NCBI GenBank assembly: GCA_014529385.2
Contig: CM043969.1
Span: forward strand, 67,791,676 to 67,855,675
Length of the DNA stretch: 64,000 bases
Source of the DNA: Adiantum capillus-veneris
Taxonomy: Eukaryota; Streptophyta; Polypodiopsida; Polypodiales; Pteridaceae
Reading direction: 5' to 3'
Position 1 is the first letter of the stretch. Each line of letters begins with the position of its first letter. Shown here in pieces: positions 55,400 to 64,000 of the stretch. The position numbers and the translations under genes were made by a program. The notes under the pieces were generated by a model. It was not told where the DNA came from. It saw only the letters and a list, made by a program, of their open reading frames with translations, and ran no database searches.

Positions 55400-57883
55400 G
55401 CCCAAAAACTGTGCTTCATCTTTCTATTGCCTGATCAACTCCAACAGGCACTCATACATGCAGTGCTGATAGTTTTCTGTAATTTCCTACAGAAAATGAG
55501 AATAGACGCTGTTGATGTTCACACCAACTAGTCTCATCCTTCTTCAGCGCACCTGCCTTTTGTCTGGTGATTTCCAAATGGTTAGCCAAGTCTTGTAGCC
55601 CAACATTTACATAGATTGTGGGGTATGCAGTAGCCTCCCTGGGCTGGAGGCACACTGCACAATTAAATGCCTGCTTGCCCAGTTGCAGGTTCCCATGCTT
55701 AACACAAACTTTTAAAAGCGATAATCATAGGGATGCATTGGGCTCCATTGACCTTATCTAATTCCCCAGCATAACCATGGAGGTTCACCATCATTTCATA
55801 GTGCTCGATTTGTGGAGTTAAGCAATGTTCTTTGACCATGGGATCAAAGTACCTCACCCCTTGTCTTACCTGCCCAGCAGAGCTGCAAGCTGCAAGAAGG
55901 GAAAAAATTAAAATATGTTACCATTAGGTTTCAAGCCTACCTGCTGTATTTTTTGAAAGTAATATTAGCATGCTTCAATTTCTCCTTGTTGTGCATGGCC
56001 AAAAATTAAAGCATTCCATGGAGCTAGACTTGAAACTAGCCCTAAGCCTTCACCTTGCATCTGCTAATATAGCTGTAAAGCATTCTCACTTTGGCCCTGC
56101 TCAACATATGCTGAAAGCATGGCAATCCATAACACAATGCCATATTGGGACAGCCCATCAAACAATCTCTTAGCTGTCGTTAAATCCCCACACTTTTCGT
56201 ACATGTTCAAAACGGCACTGCTGACATACAGATTTCAGTCGTAATCTTTCCTATTAGCATCATTACGTAGAGCTTCTCCAATGTTCAAAGACTTAAACTT
56301 AAGCAAGGATTCTCCTATGGTGACAGCTCTTCCTTCTCTGACAACAAAGAGCATGCTTGAAGGGATATGACAAAATTGCGTTCCTCTGGACACTGGCCTT
56401 CCTCATGCATACATTTAAACAACTGTAAGGCTCTATCTGGAAGATCCTGTTCAGTGTAAGCCCAAGGGCATTGCGTTCCATAATGCAGCATTCTTCTTGT
56501 TTAAACCACAAAATACACTCTCAGAAGCTCAAAAGTCTCCAAACTTTCCGTACATCAACACTGGGACATTGCCAATGTAAAGAATAGTTGCCCAGAACGG
56601 GAAATCTGAATGGGGGACGGGGAACGGCAACCGGTATGAAATGCCATTCCCTGTTTCAGACACTCACGTCTGAAACACGGAACAAGGATCCGGAACGGGA
56701 AGCTAGATAGGGAACGGAGAACGGGGACCTGAAAAGGGCAACCACCAAGCCGTGCTCATCTAAACAAGGCACTCTTCCCACATTTGTCTGTAAAGTAGTA
56801 ATGCCTTCCTTCCTTGACCACGTTCAACATAGCCTGCCAGCAAAGAAGTCCATGCCATGACACCACAATGAGGCATCGCAGCAAACACCTCTTCAGCATT
56901 TTCCATGCTATCACATTTTCCATACATGGTAATAAGTGTGGTGCAACAAAGGCATTATGATGATAACCATTCTGTCAGGCATAGTCATGTATTCGCTTGC
57001 CGACTGCGAGATTAGATGTGTTGGTACAAGCTTTGAGCAAGCTGACATATGTAGATTCATCTGGTTGGTAACCTTCTGTCAACATGAGGTTGTTCAGTTG
57101 AGGGCTTCAAGAGCGTCACCTAACTCAACATGACCATTTATCACAGCCGTCCAAGAATAAGTCACTTTGTGAGGCAATTTCTAGAAGACTTCAAGGGCAG
57201 CATCGAGGGCAGAGCAGGAAACTAACGTGCTGATGAGGTACTCTGCAAGGAAGTAGTTGCTGGAGTCAAGGAGAAGAGACCCCATGCGTGAGTACAGCTA
57301 GAAAGCATAGGTACAGACTTTACTTTTCTAGCACAAATTAAGGAGAGACCAATAGAGGCCGTTAGAGGGAATGTGCCCCAGCTAATCCATCTCAGAAAGA
57401 ATGTCGAAGGCCTTGTCCAGCCGACCCATTTTGCAAAACCTTTTGGCTTCGGAATCCAAAGCGTGAACGGAATGGAGAGGCGAAAGCCTATGCGACAGTT
57501 CCATTTGCTGCTTGTTGGGCTCTGCAACTTTGCTGCTGCTGTTTTGAAGTGGAACACAGGCATTTGCGCTCCACGTGCCGGGAGAAGGGGAGGTGTGGCA
57601 AGCCCATGCCCACATGGCTGCGGCCTACCCCTACGTTTCTTGCCAATGGGTCATGCAGATAAGCCCTCCAAGAGCCCCATACGCATAGCAGTGGAGCTGG
57701 GCTGCTGCTTCAGCATCGTCGCACCTGCTACAATCGCTGCTGCAAAGTGGATTCCAGAGCTCCTGGTAACAAGGCGTCCACAGGATGAGTGGCAGTGCCG
57801 GTTGAGAGAGAAGCATCTCATCCGAAACCAGACTCACAGTGCACGTGCCACACTTCTGCCCCCTTTCTCAAAAAAGTAAGCGA
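55400..57883 (-). pseudogene. PPR protein (PLS class, E-type end), decayed
   Basis: Minus-strand translation in changing frames gives typical PPR motifs. KRFCKMGRLDKAFDILSEMD and SALDAALEVFQKLPHKVTYS, then WTAVINGHVELGDALEALN, lie at 57,430-57,130. Then come AWTSLLAGYVERGQGRKALL, VLNMYEKCGDLTTAKRLFDG, WIAMLSAYVEQGQSENALQL and finally an E-motif-like YVNVGLQDLANHLEITRQKA with KKDETSWCEH at 55,650-55,500. PLS-class PPR proteins act in organelle RNA editing and processing. A GAACGG-rich insert (56,577-56,756) breaks it, and many frameshifts and stops show that it is dead. It lies inside the DCAF8-like intron on the same strand. Confidence 0.7.
56577..56756 (+). mobile_element. Probable hAT-like MITE fragment (GAACGG-rich)
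   Basis: ATAGTTGCCCAGAACGGGAA at the left resembles the end of the MITE at 41,283-41,733 (CATAGTTACTCGGAACAGG). GGAACGG motifs recur at least six times. The body contains a short palindrome, TTTCAGAC/GTCTGAAA. It interrupts the PPR reading. A target duplication was not identified. Confidence 0.5.
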
Positions 57884-58187
57884 ATTGGGGGCAACACTTT
57901 TTGTAGTAAAATCGAATCGTTGCAATAGCAACTGCCTTCTGCAGTGCCAATAAAAAGAAATAAGGGTACCTAAGTTGGTAGGTATGTATGTAAGCCTACC
58001 CTACATCCTCGTCATCATCATCATCAGCATCACATACTCCATCATCTCAAAACATATGGGGAGGGCTACAATCACATGAGGGCTAATGAGGTGTACAATG
58101 GAGAAAGTATACAATGGTGATCATCCCATGAACTCTCTCATGGGTCTCTGCAGTATGGCCTCAATGTCCTTCATATTCAGCACTCTA
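57884..58187. other. No feature seen
   Basis: Contains a CATCATCATC run near 58,012-58,024 and no coding signal. Confidence 0.35.
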
Positions 58188-58214
58188 GGGGGGGGGGGGG
58201 GGGGGGGGGGGGGG
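58188..58214 (+). repeat. G27 homopolymer
   Basis: 27 consecutive G bases. Confidence 0.95.
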
Positions 58215-58254
58215 CTCGATGTTCCAGGAGAGAGAGGGAAGAAGAAGAAGAAGA

Positions 58255-58372
58255 GTAATTTTAACGTCATGGGAAACTATCCCAAGTGACCTCAAAGATC
58301 TATCCGACGAGAGTTGAACTCAAGACTTGTTAGTCAAGAGGGAAATGGCATAACCAATCTACCACACTTGGG
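58255..58372 (-). mobile_element. tRNA-like SINE, second copy
   Basis: It aligns with 24,586-24,701 over its full length. On the minus strand it reads GTGTGGTAGATTGGTTATGC ... TTGAGTTCAACTCTCG ... CCATGACGTTAAAATTACTC followed by TTC repeats (58,238-58,254) and a short TC run. The tail core GACGTTAAAAT resembles the LINE-A end. No TC tract is present on the sense 5' side here. Confidence 0.65.
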
Positions 58373-58429
58373 TGATAGAAAGGTTATACCATGTTCCTCT
58401 TTTTATTCACACATACACACACACCCCCC

Positions 58430-58470
58430 AAGAAGAAGAGAATTTTTAACATCGTGGGAAACTATCCCGA
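58430..58470 (-). mobile_element. SINE 3'-end fragment
   Basis: AAGAAGAAGAGAATTTTTAA followed by CATCGTGGGAAACTATCCC matches the 3' 40 bp of the SINE copies, directly beside the second copy. It is followed by a G-rich run (58,484-58,498). Confidence 0.55.
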
Positions 58471-59012
58471 GAGAGAGGGAGGGGCGGGGGGGGGGGGTTG
58501 TTGGGGGTAGCGGGAGTTGAGAGCCTGCTCTGTGTGGTTTCCCTGCTGCCATCACCCAGTACCTTTAGCCCCAGTCCTTATGTGTGCATGAGCACCCTTC
58601 CATGTATCCAAGTTTGAAGAGAATACAGAGTGATGATGGAGGCAGTAAGATGGATGAGGGGAATCATCATGGAGGCAGGGGAAAGGACAGAAGAGTTGCA
58701 TAGCAGCAAGTTGGGGTGAGTAGCCAATCGAGTGAAGTGTGACAGAAAAACAAGGAGATAAAGTTGTGGGCCTCTACCACTGAAAGCCACGTCATTCATA
58801 ACTATTTGCATAGATTTTCAAAACATAACTTATCCTATAGCTTTCAATGTGCTCTAACGAATAAGTCATTGATAAGAAATCATGACCAAAACATGCACAA
58901 GGCTGCAAATATAAACATGGAGTACCGATGCCAACCTTCCATAAATGCATGCATGACTCTTACTGCCACCAAAAACAAGCAATATAGTAGAATAGATCTA
59001 GAAGAAACCTAC
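58471..59012. other. 5' part of the giant intron; no other feature
   Basis: No coding frame of note. The donor site of the DCAF8-like intron is at 59,012-59,011. Confidence 0.4.
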
Positions 59013-59156
59013 ACGACGAACAATGCCATCTTCACCACAACTCATAAATATGCGTGAGCTTCCTGGCTCAACTGCTAGTTTATGAACACGACCTTGATGT
59101 TGAACAAGTTTCTTCGTCTGAACTGAACCAGATTCCAAGATATCTGCTTGCCGTAC
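59013..59156 (-). CDS. DCAF8: DCAF8-like WD40 protein, internal exon
   Basis: A 48-codon phase-0 exon between the acceptor TTTCTGATCAG and the donor GTAGGT. It encodes VRQADILESGSVQTKKLVQH, then QGRVHKLAVEPGSSRIFMSC and GEDGIVRR. This is the WD blade that precedes FDLR in the family (HQGRVxKLAVEPGS and SCGEDG are diagnostic). It joins directly to 26,830. The earlier blades and the N-terminus are not found up to 64,000, so another intron of at least 4.8 kb lies upstream, or the exons are outside the window. Confidence 0.85.
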
Positions 59157-60195
59157 CTGATCAGAAAAGGCACAATTTCATAAATACATAGGGAAACTTT
59201 AAATATTGTTAAACTCAATCAAAAAGTGTTTTTTCATATTTGCGGTAGAATGCAAGCTGAGGTAGCACACAATTCACACCAGCTCCATGAGTAATCAGCC
59301 AACTAAACGTGAGCTGACTTGATCCAAGGTCCCAATAAGCGCCAGCCAGAAATATAAGCATTCATTCTCAAGCCCAGTTCAAAACTTCACATGTGGGTAA
59401 CCATTTGCTTCGCAGGTATAAACCTGTACTGCAAACAGGGGAACAGTCTAAAGAGAAAAGAAAGCAATCCAAACCCTGTGCTTTGGTGCACGAGCATGAC
59501 AAAAATCTCTGAGAGTTACCATTCTGAAAAAATGGCACACCCCAAGTTCACAACTGCCTTTACGTGCATGAATTATCTCGCCTCACTCGTTACTTAAAGA
59601 TGACCCCATAATCACCGACTGCATCGTAATTGTGGATCCTAAACTAAGAGGAGGCCCAGGATCTGTGGCAAGCCTTGAACCTGTCAGCCGATAAGCCTTG
59701 TACCAGTCAGCAGGAGCCCCTTTGCCTCCATTCTCTTGTTCAGCTCAAAAGCTGGAGTCACTCCAGTTAAAAATTAAAAGTCAGACAAACATCTTAACCC
59801 ATTCAAAGAAGCAAAACCATACGACCAAAACCTTTGGTATTTAAAAGTGTGTTCAACAGTTGCAACATCATAGATAGTGACCACAACAACCCTCGTACTA
59901 CTATAAAATGTTTCTAGCATCATGATGCACAAATGTCGCAAGTCAATGATGTTCACCTTGTGCATTAGCAAGCAAAGCATTCAATGCTGGATATAACTTT
60001 GGCGGCAATGCGTCTATGATGCCTAAAGTAGTATGCATACTGATCACAGACGAAGTGAATTTCATTAACAATTAGACGTCCTCAGAATCCAGATCCAGAT
60101 CCAAATTCACCTTCAAAGCAAAGGAAAGTGCAAGTTATACACTCATGGTAATCATCCACAAGAAAATATAACCAACAGCTCCAGCATGCATAGTA
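59157..60195. other. No supported exon
   Basis: The upstream intron of the DCAF8-like gene. The preceding exon, which should encode an MPFTDDR-like blade, was not found on the minus strand. Confidence 0.4.
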
Positions 60196-60432
60196 TCAAC
60201 TAAATACTATGAGTTCCTCAAGAACTTGACTAGCAATCCTCTCAGCTTTAACACGAGCCCACACATACCATTGAAAAGCAGGTTGCTGTGTGCTTGGTTC
60301 CACATATTCAAGATCTTGTAAGACATTGTCCTGTTCAAGACATGGTCCATCTACGCTTGTGGCTTTAATTGTCTTAGAATTTAAGAAAGGGAACAGGTCA
60401 AGTCGAGGTCCAGAATACATTAGACGCCGCAA
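60196..60432 (-). CDS. Candidate exon of unknown gene
   Basis: A minus-strand open frame with protein-like composition: MYSGPRLDLFPFLNSKTIKA, then TSVDGPCLEQDNVLQDLEYV and EPSTQQPAFQW. A donor-like ATG|GTATGTG falls right after the TTTTCA part, so the coding end may be near 60,269. A diverged duplicate lies at about 60,880-61,050 (GPSISSDACAALRLS frame). No family recognised. It could be an exon of an intron-nested gene or a repeat. Confidence 0.25.
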   Translation of the reverse strand: MRRLMYSGPRLDLFPFLNSKTIKATSVDGPCLEQDNVLQDLEYVEPSTQQPAFQWYVWARVKAERIASQVLEELIVFS

Positions 60433-61149
60433 TAATTATAGCTGGTAAAATGCATAATAAATCAGTGCGCCGCATATCAATCCAAAGAAACCAAATGTTT
60501 CTGAAATAAGTTCAACAACTTTTATTTGCAAATCCTCGCGACTCAGACATTTTAGTATTTTACTAGATTGATATTTAAGAAACAGCAAAAAATTCCACAA
60601 CTATCAGCTGATAACAAGTCAAACAAAAAACTTCACTATGCAAATCCACAATGCTCTTACTACAATTTAAACAAATGCCAAGGAAAAGCCCAAATTCACC
60701 CATGAAGAATTATTTACACACTCATGGTTAGTCATGACTTGTCCGAAAGACAAAATAACCATCAGCTCCATCATGCACAGTACTGACATAATACTACGAC
60801 ATCCCCATTACCCCTATCATTGTCTCAAGAATGGGTGCAGAACTCAGTATCAATACATTTCCCAAGGCAACACACAAAAATGCGCACACACACACAGATG
60901 ACCATGTACCAATTGAAGATCTGCACATTGTGTTTCTAACATGACTCCAGAGATGCAAGGCAGACTCAGCCTTAATGCGGCACATGCATCACTGGAGATA
61001 GAAGGTCCACAATATCTGTTGAGCTTAACAACCTTAAGAAACATTATCCTCACAATAGAGACATCTTCTTGAATTTATCGTTGAAAAGGCTATTTGGACA
61101 TGGCCGATGTCCCTACATGTACATATATGTATATACATTATGTCAAAAT
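60433..61149. other. Diverged duplicate of 60,050-60,430
   Basis: Phrases ACACTCATGGTTAGTCATGA / ACACTCATGGTAATCATC, ATAACCATCAGCTCCATCAT / ATAACCAACAGCTCCAGCAT and the candidate-exon segment recur in the same order at an offset of about 600 bp. No intact frame. Confidence 0.5.
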
Positions 61150-61594
61150 CTTCATCAATAGCATACTATTCCTTCATGTCATCAAGCTCATGATGATAAG
61201 GAATTGACACAGCTGAAATTTGTGGCTTTCTTGATAACGCATCAGCACAAACATTCTTCTTGCACAATCTGAAAGTGGAAATAGAGAGAATGTTTGCCCA
61301 TCGCATATGCTTTTTCGATAACTTTGACTATGTCAAAAAGTATCGCAAGGTCTGATACTCTATTTGGACAACAAAATCAGCACCTAGCAGGTAGTGCTTC
61401 CAACTTGAAAGCGCACGAATCACAGCCAATAGCTCTTTCTCATAGATCAGCAAAGTCTTTTCTGGCCCTTGCACGATTCTGTTGTCATAGGCTACTGCCC
61501 GACCATCTTGCATTAAAACTACCCCAATACTATTGCCACATACATTACATCGGACCACAAATGATTTCTTGAGATCTGGTAAAACAGTTACTAC
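61150..61594 (-). pseudogene. Ty3/gypsy RNase H fragment (gypsy-3), minus strand
   Basis: The minus strand encodes VTVLPDLKKSFVVRCNVCGN, then GVVLMQDGRAVAYDNRIVQ, YEKELLAVIRALSSWKHYLL and GADFVVQIEYQTLRYFLT. A shifted frame then gives RWANILSIS and CKKNVCADALSRKP. This is the classic RT/RNase H junction of gypsy elements. The upstream part (AFNLLKEKMTSDLV) is found on the far side of the solo LTR at 63,723-63,766, so the fragment was split by that insertion. Confidence 0.8.
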
Positions 61595-62133
61595 TGTCAC
61601 AAAATGATGACGTGGCATGACCTAAAGGACAGATACTGGACAGAGGGGTCGAATCCTCAACTTGCAAAAACGATCCAAGAGCCCAGAATTGAAAGGACAC
61701 CAAGTTTTATAAGTTGTACAAACTTATGGGGTCCTCTCCGATGGGGCCCAAGAGACAAACGGCTAAACCTAGTTGATTACGAAACCCGCTAATTGCAATG
61801 CTAATGTGGCAAACCGTACGGACCTCTGCAATTTGTGCTGCTGACGTGGCACCTGTACAGATTTCCGCAAAATGCGCTGACAACCCCTAGCGCTAGCTTT
61901 TGAGCCAAGATGCTTTTGAACCTGATGCTTTTGGGGCTCTGCTTTTGGGCATCCCTTGTAATGTTTATAAGGACCCTTGGGGCCTCACTCTATAGAGCAT
62001 CTGGACACAGAGTTTAAGAGTAGAGGACCCTCGGGAGTTGTACCTTGATGTGATCAATAATAAATAAATATCGAAAGAGACGCCAATCTTTGGGTCCAGT
62101 ACTTCTGGGCGGCACGGAGCTCCGCCATGCCAT

Positions 62134-62135
<2 letters not shown>

Positions 62136-62201
<66 letters not shown>
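62136..62201 (+). repeat. (CT)n(CA)n tract at the 5' end of LINE-A copy 5
   Basis: CT to 62,179, then CA to 62,201. It corresponds to GTCTCTCTCTTTC in the paralogous LTR. Confidence 0.95.
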
Positions 62202-63550
62202 TGAAGCCTTGGCTCTAATGAGCCGCAAGATCATAGAGACCAGAGGCTTCTCCATGTTCCCCCATCCATCACTGCGGCCTGTCCTCCCGTGATGATCCAG
62301 TGAAGGTCCCCAAATCTCAGTACCACGTGCTATTGTACGAGCAGAGCTAGCTGCCCCCCCACTAGTGGTTGAGGCACTCACCAGATCTGTCTCCTTCATA
62401 CACCGCATGTGGGAACTTCCTAGAAATAGATATGCACGCCTTGCACTTGAGTCCTCTCGACAGTTAGCCATGCAGGGAGATACAGCATGCTGGTATGGGG
62501 AGATGGCATCATGGTTTCAAGCGCATGGGTTCAGCATAGACAGATTGCCTCCCTTCCAGTACTCACTGGATGCGCCCTCTCTGACTCTTACACAGTCCGA
62601 GATCACTAGGCTCATTTGCCAGGGCTTGACTCAGCTATACACCAAGAGGACATGGATACAGCCGGCACAGGAGCTGGGCACGAAGATGGCTTTCTAAAGA
62701 GAGCATCTCCTCCAGCTTACGAAGGATGGTTTTGTGACGAGGCCCCAGATACATGGACACCCACTTGTCTCATGGGATACGATGTGCTATTGGCCAGATA
62801 CGCACATCCTCACACCAGCTGCGGATTGAGACTGGGAGATACAGCGGAGTACCAACAGAGGCCAGGACATGCCCGCTGTGTGACATTGAGCCTGAGACAG
62901 AGTTGCACTACACATGCCACTGCCCCGTCTACTACGAGATACGAGGCCGCTTCCATTGCTTGTTCAGAGAGGGCTTTGGACCATTCTCTAGAGTCATGTG
63001 GTACGAGGATCAGAGATGCCTGGGTTTGTTTTTGCTGGAGCTGCGCAGACACAGAGAGAGCCTGATGAGAGGAGAGGCCAGCCAGTCTCAGAGACAGATC
63101 ACAGACTTCTTTAGAGCTGCCACTGGACACCAGAGGAGTTACCACCGCAGCAGAGCTCGTCGCCTCACACCAGAGGCACACTGATCGACCGAGCGATTGA
63201 GCTGGGGAGATCCAGACGCCCACGACTGCGGAGGACTACACAGCATCGACGGAGGCTGCATCAGAGGATTCGGATCACTTTGGCTCGACATGCACGACGC
63301 CTGGTCAAACTACTGACCATGGAGGAGATTGATGAGATCCGCCAGCGACCGATGCTGGATATCCTGTGATCTAGCTATCCCGACTAGCTGTTTAGCTACT
63401 TAGTTCACACCTAGCAGTTCAGGATTCCATAGTATTTCATTTTGTCATTTTGTCATCTTGTTACTCTGACTTTGTATCAGATCCACCACATTGTAACTTT
63501 CTGGTCTCATAGGTCACTTTGGCCTTTTGAAGACGTTAACATAACATTTC

Positions 63551-63553
<3 letters not shown>
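62202..63553 (+). mobile_element. LINE-A copy 5 with inverted 5' end
   Basis: 62,202 to about 62,320 is inverted: its reverse strand encodes EIWGPSL, then MEKPLVSMILRLIRAKAS. From about 62,321 the sense strand continues with the next codons of the same ORF (IVRAELAAP, VEALTRSVSFIH). The 3' UTR is shared with the other copies (GACTTTGTATCAGATCCACC, GGTCTCATAGGTCACTTTGG, GAAGACGTTAACATAACATT). It ends in (CT)n 63,554-63,644. Confidence 0.85.
62321..63369 (+). pseudogene. LINE-A ORF2 C-terminus (copy 5, subfamily A2)
   Basis: It encodes LALESSRQLAMQGDTACWYG, LPPFQYSLDAPSLTLTQSEI and the CCHC region CPLCDIEPETELHYTCHC. The C-terminal tail is longer than in copies 2-4 and ends LLTMEEIDEIRQRPMLDIL before TGA 63,367-63,369, as in copy 1. 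Breaks: TAA near 62,696 and frame changes near 62,740 and 63,150. Confidence 0.8.

Positions 63554-63644
<91 letters not shown>
63554..63644 (+). repeat. (CT)n tail of LINE-A copy 5
   Basis: A CT tract of about 45 units, the longest in the window. Confidence 0.95.
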
Positions 63645-63648
<4 letters not shown>

Positions 63649-63722
63649 AAGTTCAGTGATTTTGAAGTTTCTGTTCATGTGTTGCAATTGATTTCTCCCT
63701 TGGAGTGTCCAAGCCTATAACA

Positions 63723-63766
63723 AGATCCGAAGTCATCTTTTCTTTCAAGAGATTAAAAGCTGAAAT
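63723..63766 (-). pseudogene. gypsy-3 RT fragment
   Basis: The minus strand encodes AFNLLKEKMTSDLV, which normally stands directly before the VLPDLKKSF segment now at 61,560-61,594. It proves that the two sides were once contiguous. Confidence 0.75.
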
Positions 63767-64000
63767 TGTCACGTGCACATCTAACCCTATGTGCATGCGG
63801 ACAAGCCAACTCCTATTTCTAGGGTTTAGAACAACCTAGGAAGCATTCTAGCACCGTTGTGAACCTGTGCACACGACATGCATGTCCAGGCACTTTAGAT
63901 TGATTGCATACCCTCTGATTTCACATGATCATAGCCAATGTCTCCTACTTGTACGCATTGGGGAGTGTTCCCATTCAATTGCATTAGCACCCAGCCTAGG
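63767..64000 (+). mobile_element. gypsy-2 LTR, left part (runs off the window)
   Basis: TGTCACGTGCACATCTAACC and the following 230 bp match the LTR at 45,880. It starts inside the gypsy-3 RT fragment without a polypurine tract, so it is a 5' LTR or a solo LTR of a separate insertion. Confidence 0.7.

Larger units (their letters stand above)
26831..59012 (-). other. DCAF8: 32,182-bp intron of the DCAF8-like gene
   Basis: The exon at 59,156-59,013 ends IVRR with donor GTAGGT (59,012 on). The next exon begins FDLRDPNN after TGCCATGCAG (26,831). Both junctions are phase 0, and the joined peptide (GEDGIVRR then FDLRD) follows the conserved WD40 order of the family, so nothing is missing between them. 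The intron holds the LINE-A train, gypsy and L1 debris, a PPR pseudogene, MITEs, a solo LTR and a SINE, mainly in plus orientation, i.e. antisense to the gene. Confidence 0.85.
61595..63722 (+). mobile_element. gypsy-1 solo LTR split by LINE-A copy 5
   Basis: The left part 61,595-62,135 (TGTCACAAAATGATGACGTG ...) and the right part about 63,645-63,722 (AAGTTCAGTGATTTTGAAGT ... AACA) together give about 619 bp and align with the LTR at 42,397-43,034 (638 bp). Both outer flanks belong to the same minus-strand gypsy-3 reading frame, so this is a solo LTR inserted into gypsy-3. LINE-A copy 5 sits in it at the position of the short TC tract of the paralogue. Confidence 0.7.

Noticed and set aside
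57222-57879. Plus-strand 168-codon frame (57,373-57,879) as a gene
   Set aside because: It is antisense to the PPR motifs on the minus strand, which are better supported.

Overview
The window looks like nuclear DNA of a land plant with a large, repeat-dominated genome. A fern-like genome is my best guess, but it is an inference. The support is split plant genes with canonical GT-AG introns, a decayed plant-type PPR gene, plant-type L1 LINEs with a zf-RVT tail, Ty3/gypsy and solo LTR debris, and very many AG/CT microsatellites. No bacterial, organellar or CRISPR features are visible.

Layout. 1-24,400 is AT-rich intergenic DNA. It holds a tandemly duplicated decayed zinc-knuckle-like gene (1-1,772), short repeat clusters (2.0-3.1, 4.3, 5.8, 6.3-6.8 kb), a broken protein-kinase-like gene (8.0-9.0 kb), a decayed RING ORF (9.9-10.2 kb) convergent with a hAT transposase remnant (12.6-10.5 kb, minus), and a foldback element (20.8-21.0 kb). 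24.4-24.75 kb carries tRNA-like SINE copies set between GA tracts.

25,659-59,156 (minus strand) is the 3' part of a single gene, a DCAF8/WDR42-type WD40 protein (a CUL4-DDB1 substrate receptor family). Its last two exons lie at 26,830-25,659 and the preceding exon lies at 59,156-59,013, so the intron between them is 32,182 bp. That intron is packed with mobile elements, all or mostly dead: a head-to-tail train of LINE-A copies (28.4-41.8 kb), Ty3/gypsy LTRs and pol debris (42-46 kb, 49 kb), L1-type LINE-D/E (47-54.4 kb), a PPR pseudogene (57.9-55.4 kb), hAT-like MITEs, a solo LTR and another SINE. 59.2-64 kb is upstream intron or intergenic DNA with a four-level nest of retroelements.

The main discovery candidate is LINE-A. 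Five sense copies all end in a shared 3' UTR followed by (TTTCA)n(CT)n. Four of the five also begin directly at or within about 20 bp of a (CT)n tract. One copy sits inside a solo LTR whose uninterrupted paralogue in this window has only a short TC tract at that position, which amounts to an empty site. That same copy shows a 5' inversion typical of twin priming. The SINE copies share the LINE-A 3' core GACGTTAA plus a TTC/TC tail, which suggests a LINE/SINE pair that inserts at, and spreads, CT microsatellites. One (CT)n tract also places a GA purine tract directly upstream of the DCAF8 3' splice site.
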